Made by a program: the position numbers and the translations under genes. Positions 8,671-16,672 of a DNA stretch of 40,984 nt are shown one piece after another (the stretch's first letter is position 1; each line of letters begins with the position of its first letter). Under the pieces are notes generated by a model. That model had not been told where the DNA came from. It made no database searches and worked only from the letters and a program-made list of their open reading frames with translations. Source of the stretch: DAIDKA01 sp049792815 (GTDB taxonomy: Bacteria; Pseudomonadota; Gammaproteobacteria; Steroidobacterales; Steroidobacteraceae); NCBI GenBank assembly GCA_049792815.1, contig JBARBG010000045.1:1-40984 (forward strand). The letters are read 5' to 3'.

Positions 8671-9897
8671 ATGTCGCATCCACGTCGCAAATCGCTCGTA
8701 ACCACCGTTGGGGGTATCCGCGTCGGCGGCCCCAACCCCATTGTCGTCCAGTCCATGACCAACACGGACACGGCGGATGTCGCCGGAACCGTCGAACAGG
8801 TCAGGGCCCTGGCCCGTGCCGGCTCGGAACTGGTCCGCGTCACCGTAAATTCCGCGGAAGCCGCCGCCGCCGTGGCCCCGATCAGGGAACGCCTGGACCA
8901 GCTGGGCGTGACGGTCCCGCTGATCGGCGACTTCCATTTCAACGGACATAAGCTGCTGCGTGAATACCCCGGCTGCGCGACGGCGCTGGCCAAGTACCGC
9001 ATCAATCCCGGCAATGTGGGCCGCGGCAGCAAGCGCGACCCGCAGTTTGCGGAAATGATCGAGATGGCCTGCCGCCATGGCAAGCCGGTGCGCATCGGCG
9101 TCAACTGGGGGAGCCTGGATCAGGACCTGCTGACGAAGATGATGGACGAGAACAACGCATTGCCCGAACCCCTGGATGCGCGCGAGGTCATGCGCAAGGC
9201 GGTCGTGGCCTCGGCACTTTCCAGTGCCGAGCGCGCCATCGAAGTAGGGCTGCCGAAGGATCGCATCATCCTCTCGGCCAAGGTTTCGGGGGTTCAGGAC
9301 CTGATCGCCATCTATGCGGATCTGGCCGCGCGCTGCGAGTTCCCGCTGCACCTGGGTCTCACCGAGGCCGGGATGGGCTCCAAGGGCATCGTGGCCTCCA
9401 CGGCCGGCATGTCGGTGCTACTGCAGCAGGGCATCGGCGACACCATCCGCGTATCCCTGACTCCCGAGCCCCATGGCGATCGGACCAACGAGGTGATCGT
9501 CGCGCAGGAGATCCTGCAGACCATGGGCCTGCGTTCCTTCACTCCCATGGTCATCGCCTGCCCGGGCTGCGGTCGTACCACCAGCACCTACTTCCAGGAA
9601 CTCGCGCAGCAGATCCAGTCGCATATCCGGCATCGCATGCCCGAATGGCGCCGCGCCTACGACGGCGTGGAGGACATGACCGTCGCGGTCATGGGCTGTG
9701 TGGTCAACGGACCCGGTGAAAGCAAGCATGCAAGCCTGGGCATCAGTCTGCCGGGAACCGGCGAGCGTGCGGTGGCCCCCGTCTACGAGGATGGGGAAAA
9801 GACGGTGACCCTGAAAGGCGAGCGTATCGCCGAGGAATTCCAGGAGCTGGTGGAGCAGTATGTGGCGCGCAAGTTCGTGCCCAAACAGGCTTCATGA
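8671..9897 (+). CDS. ispG: 4-hydroxy-3-methylbut-2-en-1-yl diphosphate synthase (flavodoxin)
   Basis: A 408-residue IspG/GcpE of the two-domain bacterial type. It reduces MEcPP to HMBPP in the MEP isoprenoid pathway using a [4Fe-4S] cluster. The cluster cysteines are in CPGCGRTTS and MGCVVNGPGE, and the following Glu of NGPGE is the fourth ligand in the family. The N-terminal TIM barrel shows PIVVQSMTNTDTADV and GDFHFNGHKLL. The ATG at 8671 is the only sensible start and begins MSHPRRKS, matching the family's usual N-terminus. phhB starts 9 bp after its stop, so the two are probably co-transcribed. Confidence 0.97.
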   Translation: MSHPRRKSLVTTVGGIRVGGPNPIVVQSMTNTDTADVAGTVEQVRALARAGSELVRVTVNSAEAAAAVAPIRERLDQLGVTVPLIGDFHFNGHKLLREYPGCATALAKYRINPGNVGRGSKRDPQFAEMIEMACRHGKPVRIGVNWGSLDQDLLTKMMDENNALPEPLDAREVMRKAVVASALSSAERAIEVGLPKDRIILSAKVSGVQDLIAIYADLAARCEFPLHLGLTEAGMGSKGIVASTAGMSVLLQQGIGDTIRVSLTPEPHGDRTNEVIVAQEILQTMGLRSFTPMVIACPGCGRTTSTYFQELAQQIQSHIRHRMPEWRRAYDGVEDMTVAVMGCVVNGPGESKHASLGISLPGTGERAVAPVYEDGEKTVTLKGERIAEEFQELVEQYVARKFVPKQAS

Positions 9898-9906
9898 CCT
9901 GGCGTC

Positions 9907-10245
9907 ATGACTGATTTAGCCGCAAGACGCTGTGAGCCGTGTGAAGGGGGCGTCGCGCCCCTGACGCGCGCGGCCGCCGATGAGCTGCTGTTGCGCCTTG
10001 ACCCGGCCTGGACACTGGATGAGAACGTCACCAGTGTGCGTCGCGAATTCACGTTCCGCGATTTCTACCGCACCATGAGTTTCGTGAATGCCGTGGCCCA
10101 TGTGGCCAACATCGAGGATCACCACCCGGACCTCGAGGTCGGCTACAGCGTGTGCCGCGTGCGCTACAGCACCCACGCCATCGGTGGCCTGTCCGAGAAC
10201 GACTTCATCTGCGCAGCAAAGATTGATCAGATTCCCAGGCTGTGA
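9907..10245 (+). CDS. phhB: Pterin-4a-carbinolamine dehydratase
   Basis: A 112-residue PCD/DCoH protein with the family active-site motif EDHHPDLEV and the C-terminal stretch STHAIGGLSENDF. It dehydrates 4a-hydroxytetrahydrobiopterin, recycling the pterin cofactor of phenylalanine hydroxylase; some bacterial members instead moonlight in molybdopterin metabolism. No phenylalanine hydroxylase gene is in the window. ATG at 9907, nine bases after ispG. Its last 41 bases overlap the end of the convergent ubiI-like gene, so both C-termini are encoded on opposite strands of the same DNA. Confidence 0.92.
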   Translation: MTDLAARRCEPCEGGVAPLTRAAADELLLRLDPAWTLDENVTSVRREFTFRDFYRTMSFVNAVAHVANIEDHHPDLEVGYSVCRVRYSTHAIGGLSENDFICAAKIDQIPRL

Positions 10246-11431
10246 GTGCCGGCGCCCGGCCCAGGGCGTGGCCGATGAAGAAGCGCTTCAGCAGTGCGCT
10301 GCGGTTGGTGAGCGCCAGGGCGCGACGCGCCAGCGCTGATACCGGGCCGACACCCTGCGCGAGCACCCGGTTGAAGGCATCGATGGCAAATTCCATGAGC
10401 TGATTCTCGCCCTTGCGCCAGCGCTCATAGGCACGAAGCGTGCGCTGCGCACCCAGAAGCTCCCCCGACGCGCGCGCCTGCACCGTCAATTGCGCCAGGG
10501 CGGCGGCATCCAGCAGGCCAAGGTTCACGCCCTGCCCGGCGAGCGGGTGCACGACATGCGCCGCATCGCCAACCAGTGCGCAATGCGCCGCGGTATAGCG
10601 ATCGGCGCTCAGGCGCAGCAACGGAAATGCAAGCCGCTCGCCGGCGAGCGTCAGCCGACCCAGCACCCCATCGCTTTCGTGCAGCAGCTGCGCCTCGAAG
10701 TCGGCCGCCGCAGCGGCCAGCAGCGTGCCGGCGCGCGCCTCACGCACCGACCACACGATGGAGACACTGCCATCCGCCAGCGGCAGCAGCGCGAGAGTGC
10801 CGCCGTCCACGAAGCGCTGCCACGCCGTGTTGCGATGTGAAACCTGCGGAACTACGCGGGCCACGAGCGCGCTTTGCCCATAGCTCGCCGTGCGCGCCTC
10901 GATGCCGAACGCGCCGCGCACGGCCGAACGCGCGCCATCGGCGCCCACGATCAGCTGCGCTGAAAGTTCCCCGGCCGAAGTCTGCACGCGCAGCGGCGCT
11001 GACCCGTCTGCCGCCATGACTGCCTGCAGCTCGCCGTTAAGCACCCGGCCACCGGCCGCGACAAACGCATCCATGAGGGCCGTGGTGACCTGGCGCGTCT
11101 GGACGATGTAGCCGAGATTGGGCTCACCGGCCTGCGCCGCGTCAAACTGCAGCACTTCATCACTTTGCGCGGCGACACTGTGGTGCCACACACGCATGTG
11201 CTCGTACGCCCATGCGTGCGGCCGGATGTGTGCCCAAGCCCCTGCCGCCCCCAGGATTTTTTCGCTGGCACGCGAGAGCGCGATGACGCGTCCAGCGGCC
11301 GGCGTTGGCGCCGCTTGCAGCAGTCCCACGCGCCATCCGCAAGCGCCTCGGCCGGCGCGCGCCAGCAGCGCACCGACGGCTGCGCCCACTGGACCGCCAC
11401 CGACGACCAGCACGTCAAGCACCGCTGTCAT
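10205..11431 (-). CDS. FAD-dependent ubiquinone-biosynthesis hydroxylase (UbiI/VisC-like)
   Basis: A 408-residue UbiH/UbiF/UbiI/COQ6-family flavoprotein monooxygenase. It has the N-terminal dinucleotide fold VVGGGPVGAAVGALLARAG, the DG motif VGADGARSAVR, and GDAAHVVHPLAGQGVNLGLL near the C-terminus. The gene follows ubiH with an ATGA overlap in the order pepP-ubiH-x. In E. coli that third gene is ubiI (visC), the C5-hydroxylase of the ubiquinone ring. Because Coq7 is also encoded nearby for C6, the two paralogs here probably cover C1 and C5. Regiospecificity within this family varies, so the exact position is inferred from gene order only. Confidence 0.87.
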   Translation of the reverse strand: MTAVLDVLVVGGGPVGAAVGALLARAGRGACGWRVGLLQAAPTPAAGRVIALSRASEKILGAAGAWAHIRPHAWAYEHMRVWHHSVAAQSDEVLQFDAAQAGEPNLGYIVQTRQVTTALMDAFVAAGGRVLNGELQAVMAADGSAPLRVQTSAGELSAQLIVGADGARSAVRGAFGIEARTASYGQSALVARVVPQVSHRNTAWQRFVDGGTLALLPLADGSVSIVWSVREARAGTLLAAAAADFEAQLLHESDGVLGRLTLAGERLAFPLLRLSADRYTAAHCALVGDAAHVVHPLAGQGVNLGLLDAAALAQLTVQARASGELLGAQRTLRAYERWRKGENQLMEFAIDAFNRVLAQGVGPVSALARRALALTNRSALLKRFFIGHALGRAPALTAWESDQSLLRR

Positions 11432-12639
11432 CGCAGCGGCAGGCCGCGGGCCATGCGCGGCGTGCGGCCTCCGAACCCCAGGCTCACCCGCGCCAACGCC
11501 CGCTTGGCCGGCGGCAGCAGGTCGAAAAGCAGCAGCCCCGCATCGCGGGCCAGACGCACCGGCGCTCGCGAATCGCCGAACAGACGGATCAGCCCATCGG
11601 TGAAGCGCGTGACCCCGCGACGATCCAGCTCACGACCCTGCGCATAGCGCTCCAGCAATTCGGGCGCACCCGGATCGCCTTCCTCGGCGAGCAGCTCAGC
11701 CAGCGCCGCCACGTCGCGCAACGCGAGATTGAATCCCTGACCGGCCACGGGATGCAGTGACTGTGCGGCATTGCCGATCAGTACGGTGCGCTGCGCCACG
11801 GACTCATCCGCGCGCGTCAGCGTCAGAGGGTAGCTCGCGCGACGGCCGGCACGGACGAACCGGCCGGCCCGCCAGCCGAAGTGCTGCTGGAGAAGGTTCA
11901 GGAAATCCGCATCGCCGGCCGCAAGTGTTGCGGCGGCGTCCTGCGGGGTACGCGCCCACACCACCGTGTAGGTGCCATCGCGCAGCGGCAGCAGCGCCAG
12001 GGGACCCGCCGCCGTAAAGCGTTCGTACGCAGTGCCATCGTGCGCCAGGTCGGTGGCGACGTTGGCCACGATGCCGACCTGGCCATAGTCCGCAACGCTC
12101 GCCGTGATGCCTGCCTCGCGACGGACCACCGAGTGAGCCCCGTCGGCGGCCACCGCCAGTCGCGCGCGCAGCGTCAGGTCAGAGGCGGCGCCTTGGCCAG
12201 CAAGTTCAAGGGTCACGCCGGTGGCGTCGGCGCGAACGGACGCGACGCTGCAGGGCATGCGCACACTGATTCCGTGGTCGCGGATGTGCGCCCACAGCAC
12301 GGTACCGAGCACCCGGTTCGGCACCACGAAGCCAAAGGCCTCAATGCCCTGCTCAAGGGCCGACAGTCGCGCGAAGGCGAGCCGGCCGGCATCGGAGACG
12401 TGAATGGTGCGGATCACGCCGCATTGATCCACCAGGCTGTTCCACACCCCGAGTGTTTCAAGAATGCGCCGGCTGGCGTTGCCCAGCGCCGTGGTGCGCT
12501 CATCGAAGCTTGGCTGGGAGGCAGAATCGGGCTCGACACCCTCGATGAGAACGATGCGGCGCCCCGCCTGCGCCAGGGCCAGAGCGAGACTGGCTCCGAC
12601 CATGCCGCCGCCGATGATGGCGATATCGAACTCGTCCAC
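11428..12639 (-). CDS. ubiH: 2-octaprenyl-6-methoxyphenol hydroxylase (UbiH)
   Basis: A 403-residue flavoprotein hydroxylase with IIGGGMVGASLALALAQAG at the N-terminus, AADGAHSVVRR for the DG motif, and IGNAAQSLHPVAGQGFNL. The GNAAQxLHP form rather than GDAAHxxHP is the UbiH signature, as in E. coli. It introduces an aromatic hydroxyl (C1) in ubiquinone synthesis. It starts with GTG at 12639, sharing one base with the pepP stop (TAGTG), and ends in an ATGA overlap with the next hydroxylase. pepP-ubiH-ubiI is a long-conserved gammaproteobacterial operon. Confidence 0.93.
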   Translation of the reverse strand: MDEFDIAIIGGGMVGASLALALAQAGRRIVLIEGVEPDSASQPSFDERTTALGNASRRILETLGVWNSLVDQCGVIRTIHVSDAGRLAFARLSALEQGIEAFGFVVPNRVLGTVLWAHIRDHGISVRMPCSVASVRADATGVTLELAGQGAASDLTLRARLAVAADGAHSVVRREAGITASVADYGQVGIVANVATDLAHDGTAYERFTAAGPLALLPLRDGTYTVVWARTPQDAAATLAAGDADFLNLLQQHFGWRAGRFVRAGRRASYPLTLTRADESVAQRTVLIGNAAQSLHPVAGQGFNLALRDVAALAELLAEEGDPGAPELLERYAQGRELDRRGVTRFTDGLIRLFGDSRAPVRLARDAGLLLFDLLPPAKRALARVSLGFGGRTPRMARGLPLR

Positions 12640-14036
12640 TAGGCAGCGGCCATCAGCGCCTCGATGGCGTCGGGGTCCTTGGGCGCAGCGGCGGTGAGAA
12701 CCTCAACCGCGTCGCGGGTTACGACCACATCATCCTCGATACGGATGCCGATATTGTCGAAACGGCGCGGCACGCCCTTGAGTCCGGCCGGAATGTAGAT
12801 GCCCGGTTCGATGGTCAGTGCCATGCCGGGCTCGAGCACCCGCCATTGGTCGCCAAGCTTGTAGTCGCCAACGTCATGCACATCCATGCCCAGCCAGTGG
12901 CCGGTGCGATGCATGAAGAAACGCCGGTAGGCCTCCGCCTTCACCAGCTTCGCGACCGACCCTTTCAGAAGCCCCAGCTTCACCAGACCCTGGGTGACCA
13001 CATGCACCGCGGTCTCATGGGGATCATTCCAGGACGCCCCGGGCCTGACGGTCTTGATGGCGGCCTCGTTCGCGGCCAGCACCACCTCATACACCGCGCG
13101 CTGCTCGGGCGAGAAACGGCCGTTCACCGGGAAGGTACGCGTGATGTCCGAGGCGTAGTAATCATACTCACAGCCCGCGTCGATCAGCAGCAGGTCGCCA
13201 CTCTTGAGCGGCTGGTTGTTCTCGCGGTAGTGCAGGATGCAGGAATTGGCCCCGCCGCCGATTATGGGCTCATAGGAGGTATCGGCGTTGTGACGCCGGA
13301 ACTCGTGCAGGATCTCGGCCATGATGCCGTACTCACTGCCGCCGGGACGACAGGTCTGCATGGCGCGGATGTGGGCGCCGCAGGCGATGCGCGCCGCCTC
13401 GCGCATGACCTCCATCTCGGCCCGCGACTTGGTCAGCCGCATGTCATGCAGCACATAGTCCAGAGTCACGAATTCCTGCGGCGGATGCTTGCCATGGCGC
13501 GCCTGGGTGCGCAGGCCATTCAGCCACCCCACGACGCGCTGATCGAATTCAGGATGCGTCCCCATCGCGTAGAAGACCCGCGCCCGGTTCTCCATCAGCC
13601 CGGGAAGGATTTCATCGATGTCGGTGATGGGGAAGGCGTCATCGGCGCCGTAGCTGCGCGTCGCACCTTCGGTGCCCGCGCGGCGTCCGTCCCAGGTCTC
13701 GCGCACCGGGTCCCGGTCGCGCAGGAACAGCACGTACTGCGCCTGTTCACGCCCCGGCACCAGCACCGCCACCGACTCCGGTTCCCCGAACCCGGTCAGG
13801 TACTGGAAGTCACTGTCCTGGCGATACGGATACTCGACATCATTGCTGCGATGGCGCACCGGCGCTGCCGGGATGATGGCGATGGAGTCGCGCCCCATCA
13901 GCCGCATCAGCTGGCGCCGGCGGCGCGCGAACTCCTCGCGGCTGATCACCTTGGGTTTGAGCGGCGGCGGGCTCGGCGGAATCAGCCGCGAATGGGCCCG
14001 GGACCTGGGGTGAGAATTTGACGTATGGCGTAACAT
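12639..14036 (-). CDS. pepP: Xaa-Pro aminopeptidase
   Basis: A 465-residue M24B metallopeptidase that removes the N-terminal residue before proline. Metal ligands of the pita-bread fold are visible in DAGCEYDYYASDITRTF (two Asp), HRTGHWLGMDVHD (His), EPGIYIP (Glu) and IRIEDDVVV (Glu). The N-terminal domain begins at ISREEFARRRRQL with VEYPYRQDSDFQYLTGF. I take ATG at 14036, one base after the ygfB stop. This leaves about 30 extra Pro/Ser/Arg-rich residues compared with E. coli PepP; a GTG just before ISREEF (about 13951) is the alternative. Soluble cytoplasmic enzyme in the ygfB-pepP-ubiH-ubiI operon. Confidence 0.95.
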   Translation of the reverse strand: MLRHTSNSHPRSRAHSRLIPPSPPPLKPKVISREEFARRRRQLMRLMGRDSIAIIPAAPVRHRSNDVEYPYRQDSDFQYLTGFGEPESVAVLVPGREQAQYVLFLRDRDPVRETWDGRRAGTEGATRSYGADDAFPITDIDEILPGLMENRARVFYAMGTHPEFDQRVVGWLNGLRTQARHGKHPPQEFVTLDYVLHDMRLTKSRAEMEVMREAARIACGAHIRAMQTCRPGGSEYGIMAEILHEFRRHNADTSYEPIIGGGANSCILHYRENNQPLKSGDLLLIDAGCEYDYYASDITRTFPVNGRFSPEQRAVYEVVLAANEAAIKTVRPGASWNDPHETAVHVVTQGLVKLGLLKGSVAKLVKAEAYRRFFMHRTGHWLGMDVHDVGDYKLGDQWRVLEPGMALTIEPGIYIPAGLKGVPRRFDNIGIRIEDDVVVTRDAVEVLTAAAPKDPDAIEALMAAA

Positions 14037-14037
14037 A

Positions 14038-14595
14038 TCAGTGCAATAGACCTTCGGGTCGGCTTGATTCCCGGCGCAGCGGTTCGAGTTCATCGAACAG
14101 CAGCTGCACACCGGCGCGTACGAATTCGACGAGTTCGGCGTAAGCCCCCTCATTGGATTCCAGGCTTTCGGCGCTGTCGGCGGCAACGTGGGTGATCTCA
14201 GTAAGGTCACGCACCACTTCGCCCACATCGCCCGGCAGTTGCGTCGCATCAGTCAGCGCGCTCGTGCCCAGACCATACAGGAATCCCTGGCACCAGGCGC
14301 CAAGGGCCGAGGCGCGGGCCTCGATGGGCTCTGCGTCATCCGGCAGCAGGGGTAGAAACTGCATCTGCGCCTCACCGAGGTCAACGCTGGTGCTGCGATA
14401 CAGTTCGAACAGCACGCCGGTGGTCGCGGAATCCGCGGCCCCGTCGGGCAGGATTTCGAGCATCCAGTCCTCGAACCGGTACGCCACGGTGGAACACAGG
14501 CATCCTGCCAGGGTGCCATGCGCCTCGGCGGCGTCGGTCAGGGAATGCGCCTGGATCAGCACCTGCTGGATCTGCTCATAGTCGGCGGCTTGCAT
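14038..14595 (-). CDS. ygfB: UPF0149/YgfB family protein
   Basis: A 185-residue helical protein of the YecA/YgfB (UPF0149) family. It has the family stretches AHGTLAGCLC and ALGAWCQGFLYGLG, and ends in a segment rich in acidic residues. It stands at the head of the pepP-ubiH-ubiI operon exactly as in other gammaproteobacteria. YgfB of Pseudomonas has been reported to affect beta-lactam resistance through ampDh3 regulation; whether that holds here is unknown. The ATG at 14595 lies within 30 bp of the divergent coiled-coil gene. Confidence 0.92.
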   Translation of the reverse strand: MQAADYEQIQQVLIQAHSLTDAAEAHGTLAGCLCSTVAYRFEDWMLEILPDGAADSATTGVLFELYRSTSVDLGEAQMQFLPLLPDDAEPIEARASALGAWCQGFLYGLGTSALTDATQLPGDVGEVVRDLTEITHVAADSAESLESNEGAYAELVEFVRAGVQLLFDELEPLRRESSRPEGLLH

Positions 14596-14617
14596 CCTAA
14601 TGGATTATGCCTATAGT
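14590..14617 (+). promoter_or_regulatory. Predicted promoter of the TIGR02449-zapA operon
   Basis: TTGCAT (14590-14595), a 16-bp spacer and TATAGT (14612-14617) form a recognisable sigma-70 type pair. The expected start of transcription is about 14624-14625, which is the ATG I choose for the next gene, so the mRNA would be leaderless. The -35 element overlaps the start codon of divergent ygfB. Confidence 0.55.
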
Positions 14618-14624
14618 CGATGCC

Positions 14625-14855
14625 ATGAGCACCCCAGCGAATATGGAGCTCGATCTCGAGCTCACCCGCCTTGAATCCCGGGTCGACGAACTGGCCACCC
14701 GGGTCGCACAATTGCAGGAAGAGAATCGTGCACTGCGACAGCGTCACGATACCCTGGTCAATGAGCGCGGCTCACTGCTGAACAAGAATGAGCAGGTACG
14801 TGGCCGCGTTGAAGCCATGATCGGTCGCCTGAAGACTCTGGAGCACGGTGCATGA
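14625..14855 (+). CDS. Short coiled-coil protein, TIGR02449 family (ZapB-like)
   Basis: A 76-residue protein that is almost entirely one heptad-patterned coiled coil (LELTRLESRVDELATRVAQL, then further heptads) with no other domain. TIGR02449 proteins occur next to zapA in many gammaproteobacteria, and the start of zapA overlaps this stop as ATGA. A role with ZapA at the division ring, like that of ZapB, is inference from size, coiled coil and position. Start choice: ATG at 14625 suits the promoter; 14607 would put the start upstream of the predicted transcription start; 14643 is also possible. Confidence 0.8.
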   Translation: MSTPANMELDLELTRLESRVDELATRVAQLQEENRALRQRHDTLVNERGSLLNKNEQVRGRVEAMIGRLKTLEHGA

Positions 14856-15169
14856 GCAACGCCGAGGCGGCGCGCGTCAGCGTACGAATATTGGAAAAAG
14901 AGTATTTTGTCGCATGCCCACATGACGAGCGCGCGGCACTGCTGGATGCCGCCGAGTTTCTCAGCGGGCGCATGCGCGAGATTCGCGACTCCGGCAAGGT
15001 GGTGGGGTTGGATCGGGTCGCGGTGATGGCCGCACTGAATCTCGCCAATGAGTTGCTGCGCATTCGTGACCAGGATTCCAAGGTCACGACAGCCACGGTG
15101 ACCCGGGTGCGTGCAGCCCGTGAACGCGCCGAAGCGGCGCTGGCACGCAACCGACAGCTGTCGCTGTAG
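14852..15169 (+). CDS. zapA: Cell division protein ZapA
   Basis: A 105-residue ZapA. The N-terminal globular part reads VSVRILEKEYFVACPHDERAAL and is followed by the family helix DRVAVMAALNLANELL, then a C-terminal coiled coil. ZapA binds and bundles FtsZ filaments at midcell. It overlaps the upstream coiled-coil gene by four bases and is followed by the 6S RNA gene and ygfA, the standard gammaproteobacterial order. Confidence 0.93.
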   Translation: MSNAEAARVSVRILEKEYFVACPHDERAALLDAAEFLSGRMREIRDSGKVVGLDRVAVMAALNLANELLRIRDQDSKVTTATVTRVRAARERAEAALARNRQLSL

Positions 15170-15210
15170 CGGGCATTGCGGACCTGGCCCGCTGCCACCC
15201 CGCATCGTGG

Positions 15211-15216
15211 TAAAAT
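15211..15216 (+). promoter_or_regulatory. Putative -10 box of 6S RNA
   Basis: TAAAAT lies 6 nt before the predicted 5' end of the 6S RNA (15223). The -35 position at normal spacing (CCCGCT) is not consensus. It supports the 5' boundary but is a pattern call only. Confidence 0.5.
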
Positions 15217-15222
15217 CCTCCC

Positions 15223-15414
15223 CGCGTCGCCTGCGGTGTTCGATTTCGTGCCGGGTTACCTCTCGACCTTAATTTAAACACCCAGGGATAGGGCTCGTGG
15301 GCAGAATTGTGCAGGTCCGACTTCGTGAGCGGAAAGCCTTACCTCCCTCAGCTTGTCCCACTTTGTTGCTCTGGTTCGAGAGCAACGGTTCGTACCGGCA
15401 TTTGCGGGTGACGT
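15223..15414 (+). ncRNA. ssrS: 6S RNA
   Basis: It lies between zapA and ygfA, the canonical ssrS position. The sequence contains GTTCG near the 5' end and the conserved core GCAGGTCCGAC...GAGCGGAAAGCCTTACC, resembling GCAUGUCCG...GCGAAAAGCCUUAAGG of pseudomonad 6S. An apical hairpin TTGCTCT-GGTTCG-AGAGCAA (15366-15385) is present. A closing stem pairs 15226-15236 with 15402-15412 over 11 bp including G-U pairs, and two more pairs (15224-15225 with 15413-15414) extend it. 6S RNA mimics an open promoter and binds the housekeeping RNA polymerase holoenzyme in stationary phase. Ends are set from the closing stem and could shift by a few bases. Confidence 0.88.
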
Positions 15415-15415
15415 C

Positions 15416-16015
15416 TTGAATCTCGGGTCCGACGACCGGGCGGCGCTGCGCCAGCGCCTGAAAAAGCTGCGCCGGGGCGTGTCCCCCGCCGCGCGCCGTG
15501 CGGCCGCCCTCAGCGTCGCGGATCACGTTCGCCACACCCTCAAGCTGCGCCCCGGCATGCGCATCGCGGTCTATGCGCCGCTGCCCGCGGAGCTGGACTG
15601 CGCACCGGTGGTCGAGTTGGCCCGGCGTCGACATTGCCGCATCTACCTGCCCCGTCTCACGGACCTGCGGCGGCGACGCATGCGTTTCACCGAAGCCGGT
15701 GGCCCCATGCACCGCAATCGCCTGGGAATCCTCGAACCCATCCATCTGCGCTACCTGTCGGCGCGCCGACTGGATCTGGTGTTCGTGCCCCTGGTGGGCT
15801 TCGACGCGCACGGTGAGCGCCTGGGGATGGGCGCGGGCTACTACGACCGCGCCTTCCACTTCCTGCGCCAGCGACGCCATTGGCTGCACCCCCGCCTCAT
15901 CGGACTGGCCTATTCGTTCCAGCAGGTACCGCGCATCCAAGGTGCCGCACACGATGTGCGCCTGAGCGCCGTCATCACCGAGAAGGGACCCATCAAGTGC
16001 AATACTGGCTACTGA
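15416..16015 (+). CDS. ygfA: 5-formyltetrahydrofolate cyclo-ligase
   Basis: About 199 residues. The family marks are LRQRLKKLRRGVSPAAR at the N-terminus, LDLVFVPLVGFDAHGERLGMGAGYYDR (nucleotide/folate site), and IGLAYSFQQV. It converts 5-formyl-THF to 5,10-methenyl-THF with ATP. The frame stays open upstream to 15353, but that would lie inside 6S RNA. TTG at 15416, directly after the 6S closing stem, fits the family's N-terminus better, though no strong ribosome site is seen. In other species ygfA is processed from the same transcript as 6S RNA, and the immediate adjacency suggests the same here. Confidence 0.87.
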   Translation: MNLGSDDRAALRQRLKKLRRGVSPAARRAAALSVADHVRHTLKLRPGMRIAVYAPLPAELDCAPVVELARRRHCRIYLPRLTDLRRRRMRFTEAGGPMHRNRLGILEPIHLRYLSARRLDLVFVPLVGFDAHGERLGMGAGYYDRAFHFLRQRRHWLHPRLIGLAYSFQQVPRIQGAAHDVRLSAVITEKGPIKCNTGY

Positions 16016-16461
16016 AGACCGAACCTGACAGCTTCGGCGTTGATGACCTCGCGCGTGCGGCACGCAAGACCACCGCCTGGGACGGGGTGCGCAACTACCA
16101 GGCACGCAACATGCTGCGCGACCAGATGCGGCGCGGCGACCGGGCCTTCCTGTATCACTCGAGCTGCGAAACCCCTGGAATTGCCGGCATTGTCGAAGTG
16201 GTGAAGCCCGGCTACCCGGATGCCACGGCCTTCGATGCCAAGCACCATCACCATGACCCGGACAGTGATCCAAAGAATCCGCGCTGGTATCTGGTGGACG
16301 TGAAACTCATCCGCAAACTGCCGCGAGTGATCACTCTGGATGAACTTCGCGAGCATGCGAAGCGGCAGCTTGCGGGGATGGTGCTGCTGCGTCCGGGCAA
16401 TCGTCTGTCGGTGATGCCGGTCGCCGCGGAGCATTGGAAGTTCATCACTTCGATGGTCTGA
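15997..16461 (+). CDS. EVE-domain protein (thymocyte nuclear protein 1-like)
   Basis: A 154-residue single EVE domain: QYWLLKTEPDSFGVDDL at the N-terminus, WDGVRNYQARNML, DRAFLYHSS, GIVEVV, and DPKNPRWYLVDVKL. EVE domains are PUA-like folds thought to read modified bases in DNA or RNA. The chosen start is GTG at 15997, because GAAGGG sits at an 8-nt spacing and the protein then begins VQYWLLKTEP, the family's normal N-terminus. The gene overlaps the last 19 bases of ygfA. A housekeeping position next to ygfA and rpiA argues against a restriction-type role for this copy. Confidence 0.9.
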   Translation: MQYWLLKTEPDSFGVDDLARAARKTTAWDGVRNYQARNMLRDQMRRGDRAFLYHSSCETPGIAGIVEVVKPGYPDATAFDAKHHHHDPDSDPKNPRWYLVDVKLIRKLPRVITLDELREHAKRQLAGMVLLRPGNRLSVMPVAAEHWKFITSMV

Positions 16462-16507
16462 ACCGCGCAAAGTGAGCAATGCGTCTCGCGCGCCTACTCC
16501 TTCTTGC

Positions 16508-16535
16508 TTGTAATTTCAATTCGCGTGCGTATACT
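16508..16535 (+). promoter_or_regulatory. Predicted strong promoter of the 16-codon K/A-rich ORF
   Basis: TTGTAA (16508-16513), a 16-bp spacer and TATACT (16530-16535) form a near-consensus pair in a locally AT-rich island within high-GC DNA. Transcription would begin near 16542, giving a leader of about 28 nt with GGAG before the ATG at 16570. Confidence 0.6.
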
Positions 16536-16569
16536 CCGACCTCGGACTAACCCTAACTGGAGATCTATC

Positions 16570-16620
16570 ATGGCTAAGGCGAAAAAGAAGGCCAAGAAGA
16601 AAGCAGCGAAGAAGAAGTAG
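16570..16620 (+). CDS. Putative 16-residue lysine/alanine peptide
   Basis: The ORF reads MAKAKKKAKKKAAKKK and stop: eleven lysines and four alanines after Met. It has its own promoter-like pair, a GGAG ribosome site 8 nt before the ATG, and two stable hairpins right after the stop. Lys/Ala repeats of this kind occur in histone-H1-like and AlgP-like bacterial nucleoid proteins, but those are much longer, and this could be a free micro-peptide. The lysines use mostly AAG. Alternatively the transcript is a small RNA with a chance ORF. The complete promoter-SD-ORF-terminator layout makes real expression plausible; the function is unknown. Confidence 0.55.
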   Translation: MAKAKKKAKKKAAKKK

Positions 16621-16631
16621 CTGCAACCGGT

Positions 16632-16655
16632 GGACGCGGCAGCAATGCCGCGTCC
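16632..16655 (+). other. Perfect 10-bp hairpin with GCAA loop after the K/A ORF
   Basis: GGACGCGGCA (16632-16641) and TGCCGCGTCC (16646-16655) pair completely around a GCAA tetraloop. There is no T-run behind it, so by itself it is more likely an RNA-stabilising 3' structure than a terminator. Confidence 0.7.
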
Positions 16656-16672
16656 CCGGACCGAAGATCGAC

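Noticed and set aside
15997..16461. EVE-domain gene as part of a defence or modified-base restriction system
   Set aside because: It is a single-domain protein between ygfA and rpiA, overlapping ygfA, with no nuclease, helicase or methylase near. Housekeeping context is more likely.
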